From NCBI RefSeq assembly GCF_040115645.1, contig NC_089559.1:992001-1056000 (forward strand): DNA of 64,000 nt, in the 5' to 3' direction. Both the position numbers and the translations under genes were made by a program. Source of the DNA: Euwallacea fornicatus (taxonomy: Eukaryota > Arthropoda > Insecta > Coleoptera > Curculionidae). Below, one piece after another: positions 35,201-48,900 of this stretch; the first letter of the stretch is position 1, and the number at the start of each line of letters is the position of its first letter. The notes under the pieces were generated by a model. That model worked only from the letters and a program-made list of their open reading frames with translations, made no database searches and had not been told where the DNA came from.

Positions 35201-38200
35201 CTCATTGTAAAAATATTTCTTTGAAACTCGAGAGTTAGATAACTGCATGGAGCATTTTCATGCAACTTCGACTGCAGCAATATGGCTGCCGAAGCTGAGT
35301 ATTTCCCTGGACCGTCTTTATTGGAAACACGAGGTTGATTTATAGCCTGACGTTTGGTAATTGTAGCTGATTTATATTGCCCTAAATCCGGCTATTTCTG
35401 TATTAATTTCGAGATTAATTCTTTCAAACTTTTCACGCTTGGGAGCTAGGCCAAGTTTATGTTTACAGCGCTGCCCAGTGTCTGTAATAATTTTCCTGAG
35501 TTTTACCATTAAATAAAACTGAAATTCGATTTTTTTTTGTTGCAGAAACCCCACCGCCACCTTACAGCCGAAGTAGTGAGGATAGGATACGACCTGAAGG
35601 TAAGTCACATGAAATCCGCAATTTCACGGGTTAATTCATACGTCATTTGAGCCACGTTGGCATTTCTACTGCTGGATGAATGACGGCGCTATTTCGTTGT
35701 TTACCGGTATTAAACTTATCCCTTTACGACGGTGTAAAATAAACTTCCCGGTAAACGATGAATGAAAGGGAACTGTCCAAACCCCATTATAGTAAAAGCT
35801 CGTTACATAAAATCAGTCATCTCGAAGCGGCTATATCCAGTTTCCAGTCACTTTATCTCGCCATTTTCCCGGCTGATGGACCCTTTGTTGGGACACTTGT
35901 TGCTAATCTAGCCCGAGTCTACACGGAGAAACGCCCATCAATTACAATTAACAAAATCACCCGTTATTCTATGTCACCAGCTGTCCTCCAGGATATGCAC
36001 TTTCTCCGCGTAATTCCATTGCACTCGACCGTTTTTCTCAGTGTACAGCCGCTCCCGGACCATTTAAGATTAACTTGTTGAATATTTACCCCAATTCTGC
36101 GGGGACAGGCAGCATTAAAGGGAATCGATTCTAGCAGAAGTTCTCACGCAAATCTCGAATACAAATCCTCCACGGCCAGGTGCACCACCTGTACCTTCCT
36201 AAAGGTACTCGACGCAGTACCATAAGTGGACAAGGCTTTATGGGTTTCAGGTTTTTTTCGAAAACCAAAACATGTAAGTAGAGTTGGGAACTGTGAAGTG
36301 TGTTTGCCTTTATCGCAGCTGCATATACACGCTGATGGTACCTAATTGGTACCGGTTAATAAAACAAGTGGATGGAGAGAGCGCTATGGAGATTTGTTGT
36401 AGTGGAAAAAAATCGATCTGGTTCGTTTTGGATGAGGCAATATGAAATATATTTGTAAACTAAATGCCGCCGCCAAAGAAGGAAAAAAAACAACACGCAT
36501 TCAACAAATGAAATATCAAGGTCGGAATTAAAAATAGCCCATAAAAAACTAATAAGATTGATAACGCGACTGGTAATATTCATAATGTGGAGAACATAAA
36601 CTGTCACTGAAGTCGTCGCAGCGATTTACTTTGTTAGCTGAGTTTGATGGCAATGCCAGTCTTAAGGGAGGAACAAATGGTATTCCAGGAATCCGGAATT
36701 GAATTCATCGAATACGTGATAGGCAAGGTGTTCCAAGTTAAACGAGAGGCCTCTGGTAATTTTTCGTAAGGTTTCAGATGGAACACCAATGACTCCCGGG
36801 ACATAATGAGACTATTATGTGTATTCAAAATCAAATTTGATCCTTGCACGGAACTGTTGGACAATCGCATATAGCATGTATATCATAGTAATGATCGACA
36901 TAGGCTACGAATTTCTGCAGTTACATAAAGTCAGCACTTTAACGATCATCCACCGTGAAAATCGTTGCTCCAGAAGGCTTTCTGTCATGCTAAGAATTTT
37001 CCCAAAACGTGTCATTTTCGAAGGTATTACGTGGAGCGCTCGTACGAGACGGGCTTCGGTGATCACACACGTTGAAAATCAGCAGCGTAGCAATTCCACT
37101 TTTCTGGTCACATTTTTTCGACGTCAAAACCCCCCAAAAACGTATATATTGGCGTGCCGCTGCTTCACCTTTAAAGCGCCCTCTTTAATTAAATTGAAAA
37201 ATCGTAGTTTTCTTCTTTTTTTTTCTAAGTTAACATGTGGGTACATTTGATACGTGCGAATTGTTTCCGTGCGGCCACCTGGCACGTCATGACAAACCGT
37301 GACGTTTCACGCTGTTTTGAGGTTATGCAGTGCCTGCCATTTGGCTAAAATGACAGTCCGCGATGTTTCAATTTCCGACTTCAATTTCAATCGTGATGTC
37401 GCCCCGAAACCTATTTAAATTACTGTGACAGTACGTGGAAAAATGCGGGGAGGAAAGTAACCACTATAATTGCGATAAATCATTCTGAGCGGTACGGCGG
37501 TGCTTCCCGGCTGGCGCCTGGCGGTGCTATAAATAGAAAGATGGCGGCCAGACGACGCCGCACCACGACGGACGCCACGGCATCGACACACCCGACGAAT
37601 TTTGATTTTAAAAATCGAGATTCAGACATGAATAATTTGGTGACCGAAATTCATTGATAAATTTCGGATGTTGCGTCATTCCAAGGTGATAGAAAAAACG
37701 GTGATAGCGACTAAAGCGGCCACTTTTTCTATTCGAATTAATCGAACTACGACATTCATTGTTATGTTCGATGCTCACATTTATGAACTGTGATTCATGT
37801 CGGCTTTTGCCTCAAATAAGACGGCACCTTTGTGATTTTTAATTATTTCCCTGTTTTGTGCTTTATAATGACTCAAATACACAATGTTGTCGGCGGTCAT
37901 TATTATTGATTTATGTGTATTTATGGGACAACCTCCAGAGAAACCATTTTTAAAAATGCGATCGTAATTATTCTTGATTTCTCATGTTACGTTGTAAGTT
38001 TCGGAAATCAGTGAATTTCAAAGAAGAAATATCTCAAATTTCCATTAGATATTGCAAAGAGGCAACATTGAACGCTTGCCAGCCAATGAAAGACGGTTTT
38101 GTCATTCGGGTCAGCGACGCTGTCTTTGTTTAGATGCGCCATTTAGACAAGGATGGTTAATAATCACGTTGGCAGATTCTTTCCGAGATTGTCGCACTCA

Positions 38201-41200
38201 GACCTAGGAATAAATTATCAATATCGGGGATTTTAAAACCAATGTTTATAACTTTTTATTGTTTTTTCGATATAATAAACCGATAAAATTTATCCCAAAC
38301 GGCTCCCCTGGTGGCGTTTTCCTTGAAAACAGGACCGTAAATTTGATCCGCGATTATAATTGTGAATATTTTAGTGATGAAACTCATTGTTATGTTGTCC
38401 TGAGAACACAACATTGTAATTAATTTTTTGGCAAAATCTCCAAAGAAGATTTAATTGAAATTGTGTTTTCAGTGAACTCTGTACGAAATTTTTTCCTTCT
38501 TCTTTTATTGTTTTATTTCGGTATATTTATTTGTCCAGTGCTAAACACATCATTATCAATTTTAATGAAAACAGAACTAATTTACGACCTGTTGAATAAA
38601 TTAATGATACAGAAAACAGCATTGGTTGAACTAGCTGATAAGAGATTCTCTCGGTTCCACGATGATAATAATAATAATTATTATTGTCATCATCTTTATT
38701 TTTAACATGAAGCTGTTTGCTTTGGCACTGGCGCAACGACGCCTAGGTTTTTAACTTGCAGAACTTTTCTTTTTGACGTTTTTTTCCATATTTTAATCAG
38801 TAAGTAATCGAAAGTCTTATCAATGAGGGATTGGTGACGTAAGTTCGGGTGTGATTGACCTCTGAAAGAGACAAACGTTTGAAGATCTAGATAGGTCTAG
38901 TTCAATGCGGAGAGAAAGAGACAACAAAAATCCCGGATAGAAGATAACAAATTTATTCAAAAAATTAGCAAACTCTGCAGAAATCAATTTTAAAGATCTA
39001 GTTCTGGGACTGGGTTTCACAGGGAAACATTTTCGATAATCTAGATAGGGGAATTTAGTGCGTTGGCGAAAAACTAGGAAAAAAGTCCTTTTTACAAAGA
39101 GAACGCTCTCTTTTAGAAATATGCCTATATGGAAAACTCGGCGAGAAATCAACTTTGAAGATCTAGACCTTGAATAGAATATCGTTGAAGAATACGTTAA
39201 TATCCAAACTCGACCATGAATTGTCTCTGAAGAAGACAGTTTTGAAGGTGTAAGTAGGAGTTTAGTTAATCCTTGAATAGCTAAGAAAAAAAGTTTTAGT
39301 ATGCCAAGAAGGAGGTCTCTGTTAGAGACATGGCTACATGGCAAACTCCATAAGGCAAACGTGTAAGGAGCATGTTATTGAAGATGCAGAGATACTTCGT
39401 GTTCTAAAAACTTTATTCTTAATCAAATGTCAAATTTCTTTCACCTTTTGATCAGTACAATCCAGAATGTCTAGACGACTCTATCACTATCGCCCTGGGT
39501 CTCGATGGCATTCTTTATGCAGTAATTTTGCAGAATTGCAGAACTCTCGAAATCATCTATGGTATATTCTATTTCCAGGTAATAGATTGAAAATTCCGAT
39601 CATCCAAGGAAACTTAAAGTGTTTCCAGGCCCGTCTCTCGCTTCCTTTTAGAGCACTTCACAGAGCACTCGCTATCATTAAAATATTTAATATGCGCTTT
39701 GGATTTCCTGATCGGCAAATCATACCTTCCAAACATTTTATGATAATTTCGCGTAACTTCAACCGTTTTCATCATCATCCTTATCATGGGTGATGCTGCT
39801 GGTTCTCTGAGTGCAGATAACCTTTATCAGATATTTACTAAATTCATCGATAATTACTAATTAATAAATTGTTACCAATGATAAACTGAGTGTTCGGTCG
39901 ACTGTAACCGAACGTAGCGCCACCCAACTCCCGTTACATCGGTGTCTTTCTTCAGATTTTACGATTATTATCATTGCATGATTCACACGTCTCATGTTCT
40001 GTAAAAAAAGTGTTGCAAAAGAGAGGTGTACCGGGATGCGGATGAGGGGGACAAAGACGGAAGAGTGGAAGAATCAGGTGCCTCGTAACAGGGTCATCTG
40101 AAAGGAAGAAAGAGAGGGCAGCCTTAAAGGTCATTGTCTCTTGTTGGTCTTTTCTCTTCTGTGCTACCAATGAAATGCCAGTTTTAGAACATATTTAAAT
40201 AAAAACTATCTTGCTTATTTCTTCGTTTCTATGTGACTCAGTTGAAGAGCAAATAGTGAGAAGAATATTTTTGAAAATAATCGTTGGGGTTTTGGTTGCA
40301 ATAGTGCGAGCTCGTTGAAGACATTATTCATGTATTGTGTGTTTTTAGGCTTGTTAAAGCCCACAATGGGTTTTAAATGATGGTAGGCGTTGTTGAGTTA
40401 CTGTGGCAGTTTCGAAAACGGAATCGCGTTTATTGAAGTCGCAAATTTTGCTCCGTTAATAACTTTTCTTGTTTCTTTCAGATCGAGCCCCCAGCGAGCT
40501 GCCATTGCTAACCCGGGATTCGTTTGAGTCGCTGACTACAAGTGGAGGTTAGTTCAGGTTTCTCATGAGAATTTACATCGCTATGAATGCGCGGTCAATT
40601 AAATATAATAAGCAATGTTTTCCCATGACTGTCACTGTTAAATGGTCATATTTACATGACAATTCTATAGCTTCCAGAGTATTTTTAGTGATTTTTTTCA
40701 CGCTCTCAGTCTAATCAGAGAACGTCTGCTTCTATTTATCTTTTACGACTCGAATAGAGTAATTTATTGTACTGTGGCGAGAATAAGAATTACATTAATT
40801 CGTAAGGCATCTTCGTCTTTTCAAGGCAAAATATCGGCAAAATCGTTTTTAAAAAAAACATCGATTTTACACAAATATCCCATTATCAATTACTTTAAAA
40901 TTCAAATTTTTATTGTAATTTTATTTAAACGACCGCTCCCAGCATTGCCGGATGTACTCATCTGCAAGAAAATTGTATGTCTTTGCTTTGATTTCTAACT
41001 GCAGCTCCATCTCCCGCCGGCCGCATGAAAATGACCCATTTACGGCACGACCACCAGCGAAACTAGGCAACAATGTAACCCGCCGGTACTTAAAAATAGA
41101 GATTACGCTCACGCGGTGGCGCCAAGATTACGACGCGACTTGCGGTCGCGGCCCGACGCGACGGCGGCCATCATGGATTGCGTCATCCGCCGACGAACCA

Positions 41201-42815
41201 ATCGCGGCCTTTCACCGGTCGTACTCGACGATTCAAACACACACGCAGACACGCGGTACTGAATGCGGCAATTTCGCCGGTACAATTCTAATCGATTGTA
41301 TTGGAACGCATTTTCGAATATATTCATCATTGCCCACTTCCCAATTCAATGAAACTTTTGACGTTGACACCAGTTGCCTACGCACTTTCACTTTCCCAAC
41401 ATGTGCTGCATTGTGTGTGTTGGTTTAACGACGTGACGCATCAGCGGAACATTTCTGACAGTTGAACCTTGAACTACAAAATCTAGCGCTAGTGTCGACC
41501 ATCTAGGGTTTAAAAATTGACACCACATTAAACTATTGGCAATGTCACGAATGACATTTGATGTCAAGTTTAGGTTAGGTTATCTCCTGCGTCACTCTTA
41601 CGTCATTTTAAATTGTAGCACAGATCTAAGCGGACCATTAACAATTGACGTCGAATTTACATTTTCCTTCACGTTGCTGACAATTTCTGATGTAAAATGG
41701 CGGAAAGGGTTCGGGCAAAACAGTTTGCCAAAAACAACAAGATGATACCTGCCCAACAGCGGTCGACAAAAAACAAAATGGCGGTCCTATCGTTACTGAA
41801 TTTTCCACTTTAAACGCTGACTTTCGTGCAAGGAGACTAAATGAGACGTGCATTAGGGCTTTATCACAGGTTTTGTGTAATAAAGACGATATTATGGGGC
41901 CAAGGGGTGGGCAGGTGGAGTTTATTACTGACGTCACGGTAGGATGCGACCCCACCTGGCGCCCGTGCGACGCAGTGGCGCCGTAAAATGCACCATCGAT
42001 CACAGATATGCGATTAACACCTGTCTAAACAAACTGGTAAAAGCATTATCAGAGTCGAGCAGACATCGAACGATTCTGTTTAAGTAAATCTAGTCCAAAA
42101 CCACAGTTTCTAAATTTAAATCGAAATGAATGTCTCGACGGGAACCACACCCATGATGATGCCCGCAGGTTCTAATAGTAGAGTTTTTCCATGAGGAACG
42201 TTTCCCTGATTTCCGCGCTAACCCGAACTAACCCCATGGTAAAATTTGGAGCTTAGCTCGAGGACTTCAGTGTGCGTGATCGACGGATGTGAATACTGGG
42301 CAATTTGGTGATAGTTGTGTGATTTAAAAATAGCGAAATCAATTGCGAAAACCTCTTGATCACCTTGAATGGAGTAGAAGAGAGCGGTTGAGTATAATGT
42401 GAGTGCCGACTTACTGCTGCGACTCTGATGTCATTCCGATTCGTCTACCTGTTTTTCCTGTCCTGGCTTTATATTAATTTCTATGTTGTAACAATTCAAT
42501 GTCGTAACAACAAAGGCTCGATTGAAATCTTCGGAATGAGATGTATAAGAGAGGGTCTTCCTCTCGCTGTTGAGTCGGTGTGCTCGCATGTGCAAGAACT
42601 AGCTGCTGCCAAAAGCAACAAACTTCGATATCCGCAGACAATGGTACATAACGCCAGATAAAATAAACGGGCCGCAGCCTTAACAAAACTAACAAAATGG
42701 CAAATATATGTCTATAAAACCGTTCTGCTTACTATTACAGATGCAAATTGATGGCGAGCCGGCGCCATACTTCGTCTAAATATAGCTCGCGGAAAACACT
42801 GCGCCATTAGTTTTG

Positions 42816-42864
<49 letters not shown>

Positions 42865-42876
42865 ATGTATATATAA

Positions 42877-42912
<36 letters not shown>

Positions 42913-45900
42913 ATACATATATATTCTATATATATATTATATCAGTTTTATGGGATTTTAATAGTTTATCATTCCTGCTCCACTAAGGTGTTTTCATCAG
43001 TGTTTATTATTTTCCCATGAAATGTTTGATGCAGTCAAAGGCCTTTGTCGCGTCCCGATATGCTTTGGACCCCGGAGCAACGAAAAATGTCAGTACACGG
43101 TCCCGACCTCTCGACAATTCGGCAAAGAATCCGGCGTCGCGGATTCCATCAATCGCCAGGCGCCACGACGGACGTCGTCGGCGGCGTCGTTGAATGACCC
43201 AATCGCTAATTTTACCGATTGGCAACCGCACCGATGCGGTACCAGGAATCGGGATGTTTACTGCCAGTCCCGCCGTCAATTTTTAAGCAAAAATCTCTTG
43301 GATATATACACGACGATAAACACTACTCAACACACTTCGCAGACAGGTTATGTTTAGGCCTATGATTCGTCCGAAGTGGTTCCTTCATCTACAGAAAAAC
43401 GTACCGGAGCAAACGCTCGTGTTTTCGTTGTTATATGAAAATTTCTCGTATTACCGTCCATCTTTGAGGAAGGAAACAGTTCAAAAAACAACCGCGATTT
43501 TCCATGATTTTCCATAGGATGTAGCAGGTCCGGGTTCCAGAGATAACTGCTGTTGAGTAAAAAAATGACAACTAAAATTACATAAAATTCCTAGTGCTAA
43601 ATTAAAAGGAATTTCCCAATTAATTTTGGTACAAATTAATCCTAAAGTGTCCTCAATAACATTTGGACTTTGCAATTGAATTATTGAACAAACAGTGATC
43701 CATGGCCAGATCTTACAACTTCAGATATAACAAGATTTTAATTGTAATATATTTTTTTTTTAGATAGAAGCTAAGAGTTACCTTTATGAAAGTAACAACT
43801 GAGTGAAGTTTTAGGCCCGAACACGGTCGTATACAAGGTGTTGCACATTCGAAGGCCAATCCGCTAAGCACAACTAAGATAATTATGCTTTCCTTATGGA
43901 ACTGTTTTAGTGCTTTGTATTTTGCATACAGAGTGTTCAAGTTGTTAAAAAAATTTTTTTTTGTTATTAACCGGTGTTTCTTGACATATTTTTAATGAAG
44001 TTTTGTAGTGATGCGCAGTTTGATGCTATATTTCGGGCAAAATCCCATGCCTGATACAGGGTGTTTAAGGAAAGCGTCGCAATGTTTTAGAGGGTGATTT
44101 CTCAGGTCATTTTATGAAAAAAGTTCCTGTAAACGTAGGTTCGGAAATGTATTATTTCCAAGATACGGGGGTCAAAAAAAATTAAGTAACTTTTTTTAAA
44201 CGTATTTTACGTAATAATTTTTTAACAAAAAAACTTTTTAAAAATTATTACAGCCCAAAATATTCGTATGGAATAAGGGAGTAAACTCTCTATTTAAAAA
44301 AAAATGTTTTTATATGATAAATGGACGTGCAAAAAAAGGTTTTTATTTTCTATTTCATGAACGATGCAAGTTACGACGAAAATTTAAGAGACAAAAAATT
44401 TTTTGTTGTTTCATAAAAAAAAATTGTCTAAATTTAATTAAAGTCAGCGGCGTACATTTTTTTGTCAATAAATTTGGTTAAGGTTTCCCTTCCCCTCTTG
44501 TCGCCACTTAATCATTTTAATTTAGTTAGGGCAAATCAGCCCAACTAATTACCACAAACAACCTCATTAAATTTAAAAAAATCGGTCAAAAATATTTAAA
44601 TTAATTTTCAAAAACTGTTATTTAAAAAATAACTTTCTGTATCTTGGGAACTACATTTCCGCACCTGCATTTATACGAACTTTTTTTTTTTTTAATGAGT
44701 TGAGGAATCACCCCCTTAAATATTGCCGCGTACTTTTTTAAACACCCCGTATATTGGATTCGATCTTATATTTCGGTAAAAAAATATCTCTTTTCGATTT
44801 TATTCAATCCAACTGAATGGATAGGATGAATCAAGATTAAATGTTCAATAATTGTCCCTTTCTTGAATACATGCCTGAGCATAATGTATTGGAAAAGCAA
44901 TGCGTTGGAATATCTTCTAAAATAAGCGGCAAATTAGTTTTGCAGAAGTAAAAAAATTAAGATAAAGGAACATTTAATTTAAAAATCACCATCGGCGTGT
45001 ACAAAAAATTTGAAGGGGGGGCGTGCCCAGGCCACCGTTTTTCTTACTTTTGTTTTAATTTTTTAAAAATTCAAATTATAGGAAAAGTGCGCTTCGTCGA
45101 ACTGTGCATCACTGCAGAATTTCATTAAAATATGTCAAGGAACTTCGAAGTTATTAATACATTTTTTCCACAACCTCAACAGTCTGTATAGTGAGTATAA
45201 GCCACCAAGGAAACAAGTCGTATAAGGAAAGACCAACTAGTTTCCCTCAAGGAATCTGCCGTTACCGGGTTGACCTACTAATTTGCAGCACTCTGTGTAT
45301 AAACGACTGAATGGGAATCAACTCAAATTTCACTTAATATTTCATCGTCGTGTTACAGATATCACAATCAGTTAGTTTCCAAAGCATAAACGGGCCTCAC
45401 ACGAGATGTGGCAATATCCGTATTAATGTTAGTTTCCGCACGGAATTGTCAGAGCTGCAGCAGAGGCGATTTTTTTGAAAAATCATTTGAACGTAAATCA
45501 AATGGGCTTAACGACCATCGCATGACCAATTCCCTAAAGGGCAGAACCAAAATCCATCTTATTTTTAATACGAGATAGTGTTGAAAACGGTGAAACTTGT
45601 AGCAGCAACGGCTCTTGAAAAATCCAGACGAGTCTACGTCTACGTACGTATTACGAGGTAATTACACGTCTCTAGAGAGGAACGTTGCTTCATACTTAAG
45701 TCTCATCCGGGAAGTAACTTGGTTTTACCAATTTAGCGTAGCCGAATGTCACGATAAGGCACAAATGCGCCCCGGAGGGGAATCTGGTTAAATGTTTAAA
45801 TAACGAAAAAAGAGCAGAATCGAAGGTAAATTTTTATTCAATGTTTGAACATTTTATAGGTTTGAACCTTGTTCAATATTTAAACCGGGCAATAACTCAT

Positions 45901-48900
45901 TCTTCGGAATCAGACCTTTTAATATAATGCTTAAATCGGGGAGTAAATTCGTTTCTGAATAATAAATCTTGTCGAATCCTCAAGTCAGGCAATAATCCGG
46001 TAGCCAAGGCAAGTAATCAGGAGTAATTGGGTCGTGAGATTCAGAGAGGATGTGGAATAATTAATTAGACACGGTGCATTTTCTAGCTTCCCCCTTGCTC
46101 ATAAGGGATGGAGTACCTAACGAATGATTTTTTTTTTTTCATTTGGGATAAAAGTTCAACGCGTGTCTAATGATCAGTCCTAAAGGGAACCCACAAAAAA
46201 ATGTGGTACTCTCTGTCGATTTTTAATGGTTTCGGTGTACTTTTGAATAGCAGGTACAGTAGTGGCCATAAGTATGGAAACTTTTTTAACATCGCTTTTA
46301 TTTAAAATGAACGATTATAATTTGAAATTGTAAATATAAAATAGATTCCATTTTTAATACTTTATCGACGTCCATGGTATATTGGTATTTATTGGAATTT
46401 GGTTTGGAGTAAATATGAAATTAAAAAAAAAAAAAAACTGCGGACAAAAGTATGGAAACCAATAATGTATTTTCAGCAACTTATAATAAAATATTTCCTT
46501 TGTTTCAAAATTGTGTCAATATTTTAAGGCAAATCCTTTTCCTTCAATTACTGCACGACACCGTCGGTTCATAGAATACACCAGTTTTCTGCAAACTTCC
46601 ACTGGAATCAATTTCCATTCCCTTTCCAAAACCTCGAATAACTGTGGTAAACTATGAATTTTTTCTTTCCGAATTTGCCTTCCAAGGTGTTCGATCGGGT
46701 TAAGATCTGGACTCTGCGACGGCCATTCCACTTTCCCGACACAATTATCTTCAAACCAATTTTTAACCAGTTTTGATGCGTGCTTGGGGTCATCGTCTTG
46801 CTGAAAACTCCAAGACATGGGCATTTCCTATTCTGCGTAAGGAAGCATATGGTTCGCTAAGATGTCCTTATACACGAATCGGTTGGTATTTTAATTAATG
46901 GCCCAATCCCAGACGCAGAAAAACACCCCCACACCACAACACTTCCACCGCCATGTTTTACAGTGGGCAATTGATACTTAGAATCGAATCTTGCATTCTT
47001 AGGATATCTCACGTATCGAATACCATCACTACCAAATAACTGAAATTTATTTTCGTCGCTCCACAAGATTGTATTCCATTTTTCCTGTGACCAGTTGATA
47101 TGTTGCCAAGCAAATGCGAGACGCGCCTTTCTATTTCTTTAGGAAATTAGTGGTTTTTTGACAGCAGTCCTTCCAAACAAACCTCCAGCTACCAAGAATC
47201 TTCGCACCGTGCGGCTCGATACCGCTATGTGGTGCTCTTCAGCAAGAAGTCTTCAAATGTCCGTTGAAGTCAATAGTGGATTTTTTTTCGACATCCTTCG
47301 TATTAATTCTGGAGCGCGTTTTGGAAACTTTTTGGGCCTACCTGGTCTTGGAAATCTCTCTATTGTACCACGTTCATGAAAACGTTTCAATATTTTCGAT
47401 ATTGTTCCTTTGGGTACATTTAAAGAACCAGCAATATCACACTGCTTGTGCCCCTGCTTAAACAACTGTACAACTCGCTGTTTTAATTCTTCAGGTAAAT
47501 GACGCTTTGGCATTGTCATTTTTATTGAATTCTACTGTATACTGTGTAAATTCGATAAATTTAGCTTATATACAATATATATATATATTGTATAATCTTT
47601 ATTTCCAAAAAGAAAAGGGCTATCGACCGTTGTTGGTCTTTCTGCCCATGGTACAAGTTACTAAACTTAGTGCTTCATGCTGTCCAAGAGAAAAAAGAAG
47701 AAAGAACAGAAATATTTTGAATCAGTTGCACTATTTACATTTACAGGCTGTAGTGCTCTATCAGGGTTGTATTGGGGAATTGGAGATTTTACTGTCCTGT
47801 TTGTCTTGTCAGACACAGCGGGGTTACTATTGCCCAATCGTCAGGATTGTCCTTCCATTTCGTTTGCATGTCCATGGTGCTTTGGTATAATAGCTGGTTG
47901 GATGGGTCATGTAGGGGGTTGTCGGGGTGACGTATCTTAGTAATCAGTCTGAGTGCGATTTGTTCTGTCGTCTGGATATGTCTTTTTGTTTTTTCTGTGG
48001 TGTTCGCTCTTATCATGTGCCCGTAGTCTAATAGCAGTCTGCAGATGGATTTGTACATTTTGGTGGCTTTTAGCCTTTATTTGATTCGTTTTATCAAAAA
48101 ATGCAAATAGTTTCCATACTTATGGCCGCTACTGTATATCTGTGAAACACACAGACAACAATGTAAATATTTTTAATAAAGATTGCGTCTAAATTCGTCT
48201 AACTCGATACCCATTACGATGTGTGGGATTCAATGAATTTTACTTGGATTGCGCCAATTAATTATTATTGGATTATTAATTATTGGTGCGCACCTACTAC
48301 GGTAATTTATTGCATATATCGCATTACTTCATCGTAAAACAGCAATTCGAGGGGCGCTTATAGAAATACCGCTTTTTAATGCTGCGTATTACGATTTTAC
48401 CGAATTAACAACCGATTGATTTGGGTCCAATTACCGCATCAATTTATTGCCCCAGCGAAGGTGTTTTTTTTTTTTAGAGGTGCGAAATTTATGAATTGAA
48501 GGCGATTTTGAATTCAAAGAGGCGCACCGCAGATGGGACGTTGAATCCAGTAGAACGCTTCCGAGAATCGAACCGAAGGAACTCGGGGACGTATCTGGTC
48601 ATTCTCAAGTTTGAAATAAATTTCAAAATTAATAAAAACATTTAAGTAATTTTTTCGCCCAGAAAATCCCGCTGACTATTGACCATTAATTTCGCGTGGC
48701 AGTCGTAAAATTGAAATATTTCCCTCGGTCATTGAGGTCAATTACAATTGTGTTGTAACTCCGTTATCGCTGCCAATATATACAGAAATATGACTTAAAA
48801 AGTTTTTTTTTTTTTTTTTTCGATTTTTTCGAATCAAACTCTAATGGACCTTCCTCTTGGTCAGCTGCCAGCACGCACTGGGCACATTTAAACGCCGGAC

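Larger units (their letters stand above)
35600..40481. other. Dad intron 3
   Basis: 4.9 kb with no exon seen. A GC-rich island near 37480-37600 contains GGCGCC (37513), TATAAATA, and CAGACGACGCC. The TATAAATA with adjacent GC-rich DNA looks promoter-like, so an alternative Dad transcript start here is possible. A repetitive stretch lies at 38870-39390; the 522-nt open frame over it on the minus strand is probably incidental. Confidence 0.45.
46257..48134 (-). mobile_element. Tc1-like (DD34E) transposon, inactivated, with internal insertion
   Basis: Terminal inverted repeats are CAGTAGTGGCCATAAGTATG at the left and, inverted, CAGTAGCGGCCATAAGTATG at the right. Each is flanked by the TA target duplication (46255-46256, 48135-48136). 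Length is 1878 bp. The transposase is on the minus strand: HTH region 47519-47253, catalytic part from about 47066 (WSDENKF, KHGGGSVVVWGCFS), C-terminal part 46824-46516 (QQDDDPKHAS, NPIEHL). Catalytic residues fit DD34E. It is dead: in-frame stops near 47250 and 47120 and a frameshift near 46830. The unusually long 5' part holds a retrotransposon fragment. Confidence 0.92.

Noticed and set aside
38820..39344. 174-codon minus-strand open frame in Dad intron 3
   Set aside because: It lies over a degenerate local repeat, has a composition like the surrounding intron and shows no domain. The length is explained by repeated stop-free units.
41109..41428. Arg-rich frames on both strands near 41 kb
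   Set aside because: Produced by a CpG-rich island; no splice context or domain. Kept only as part of the GC-rich regulatory candidates.
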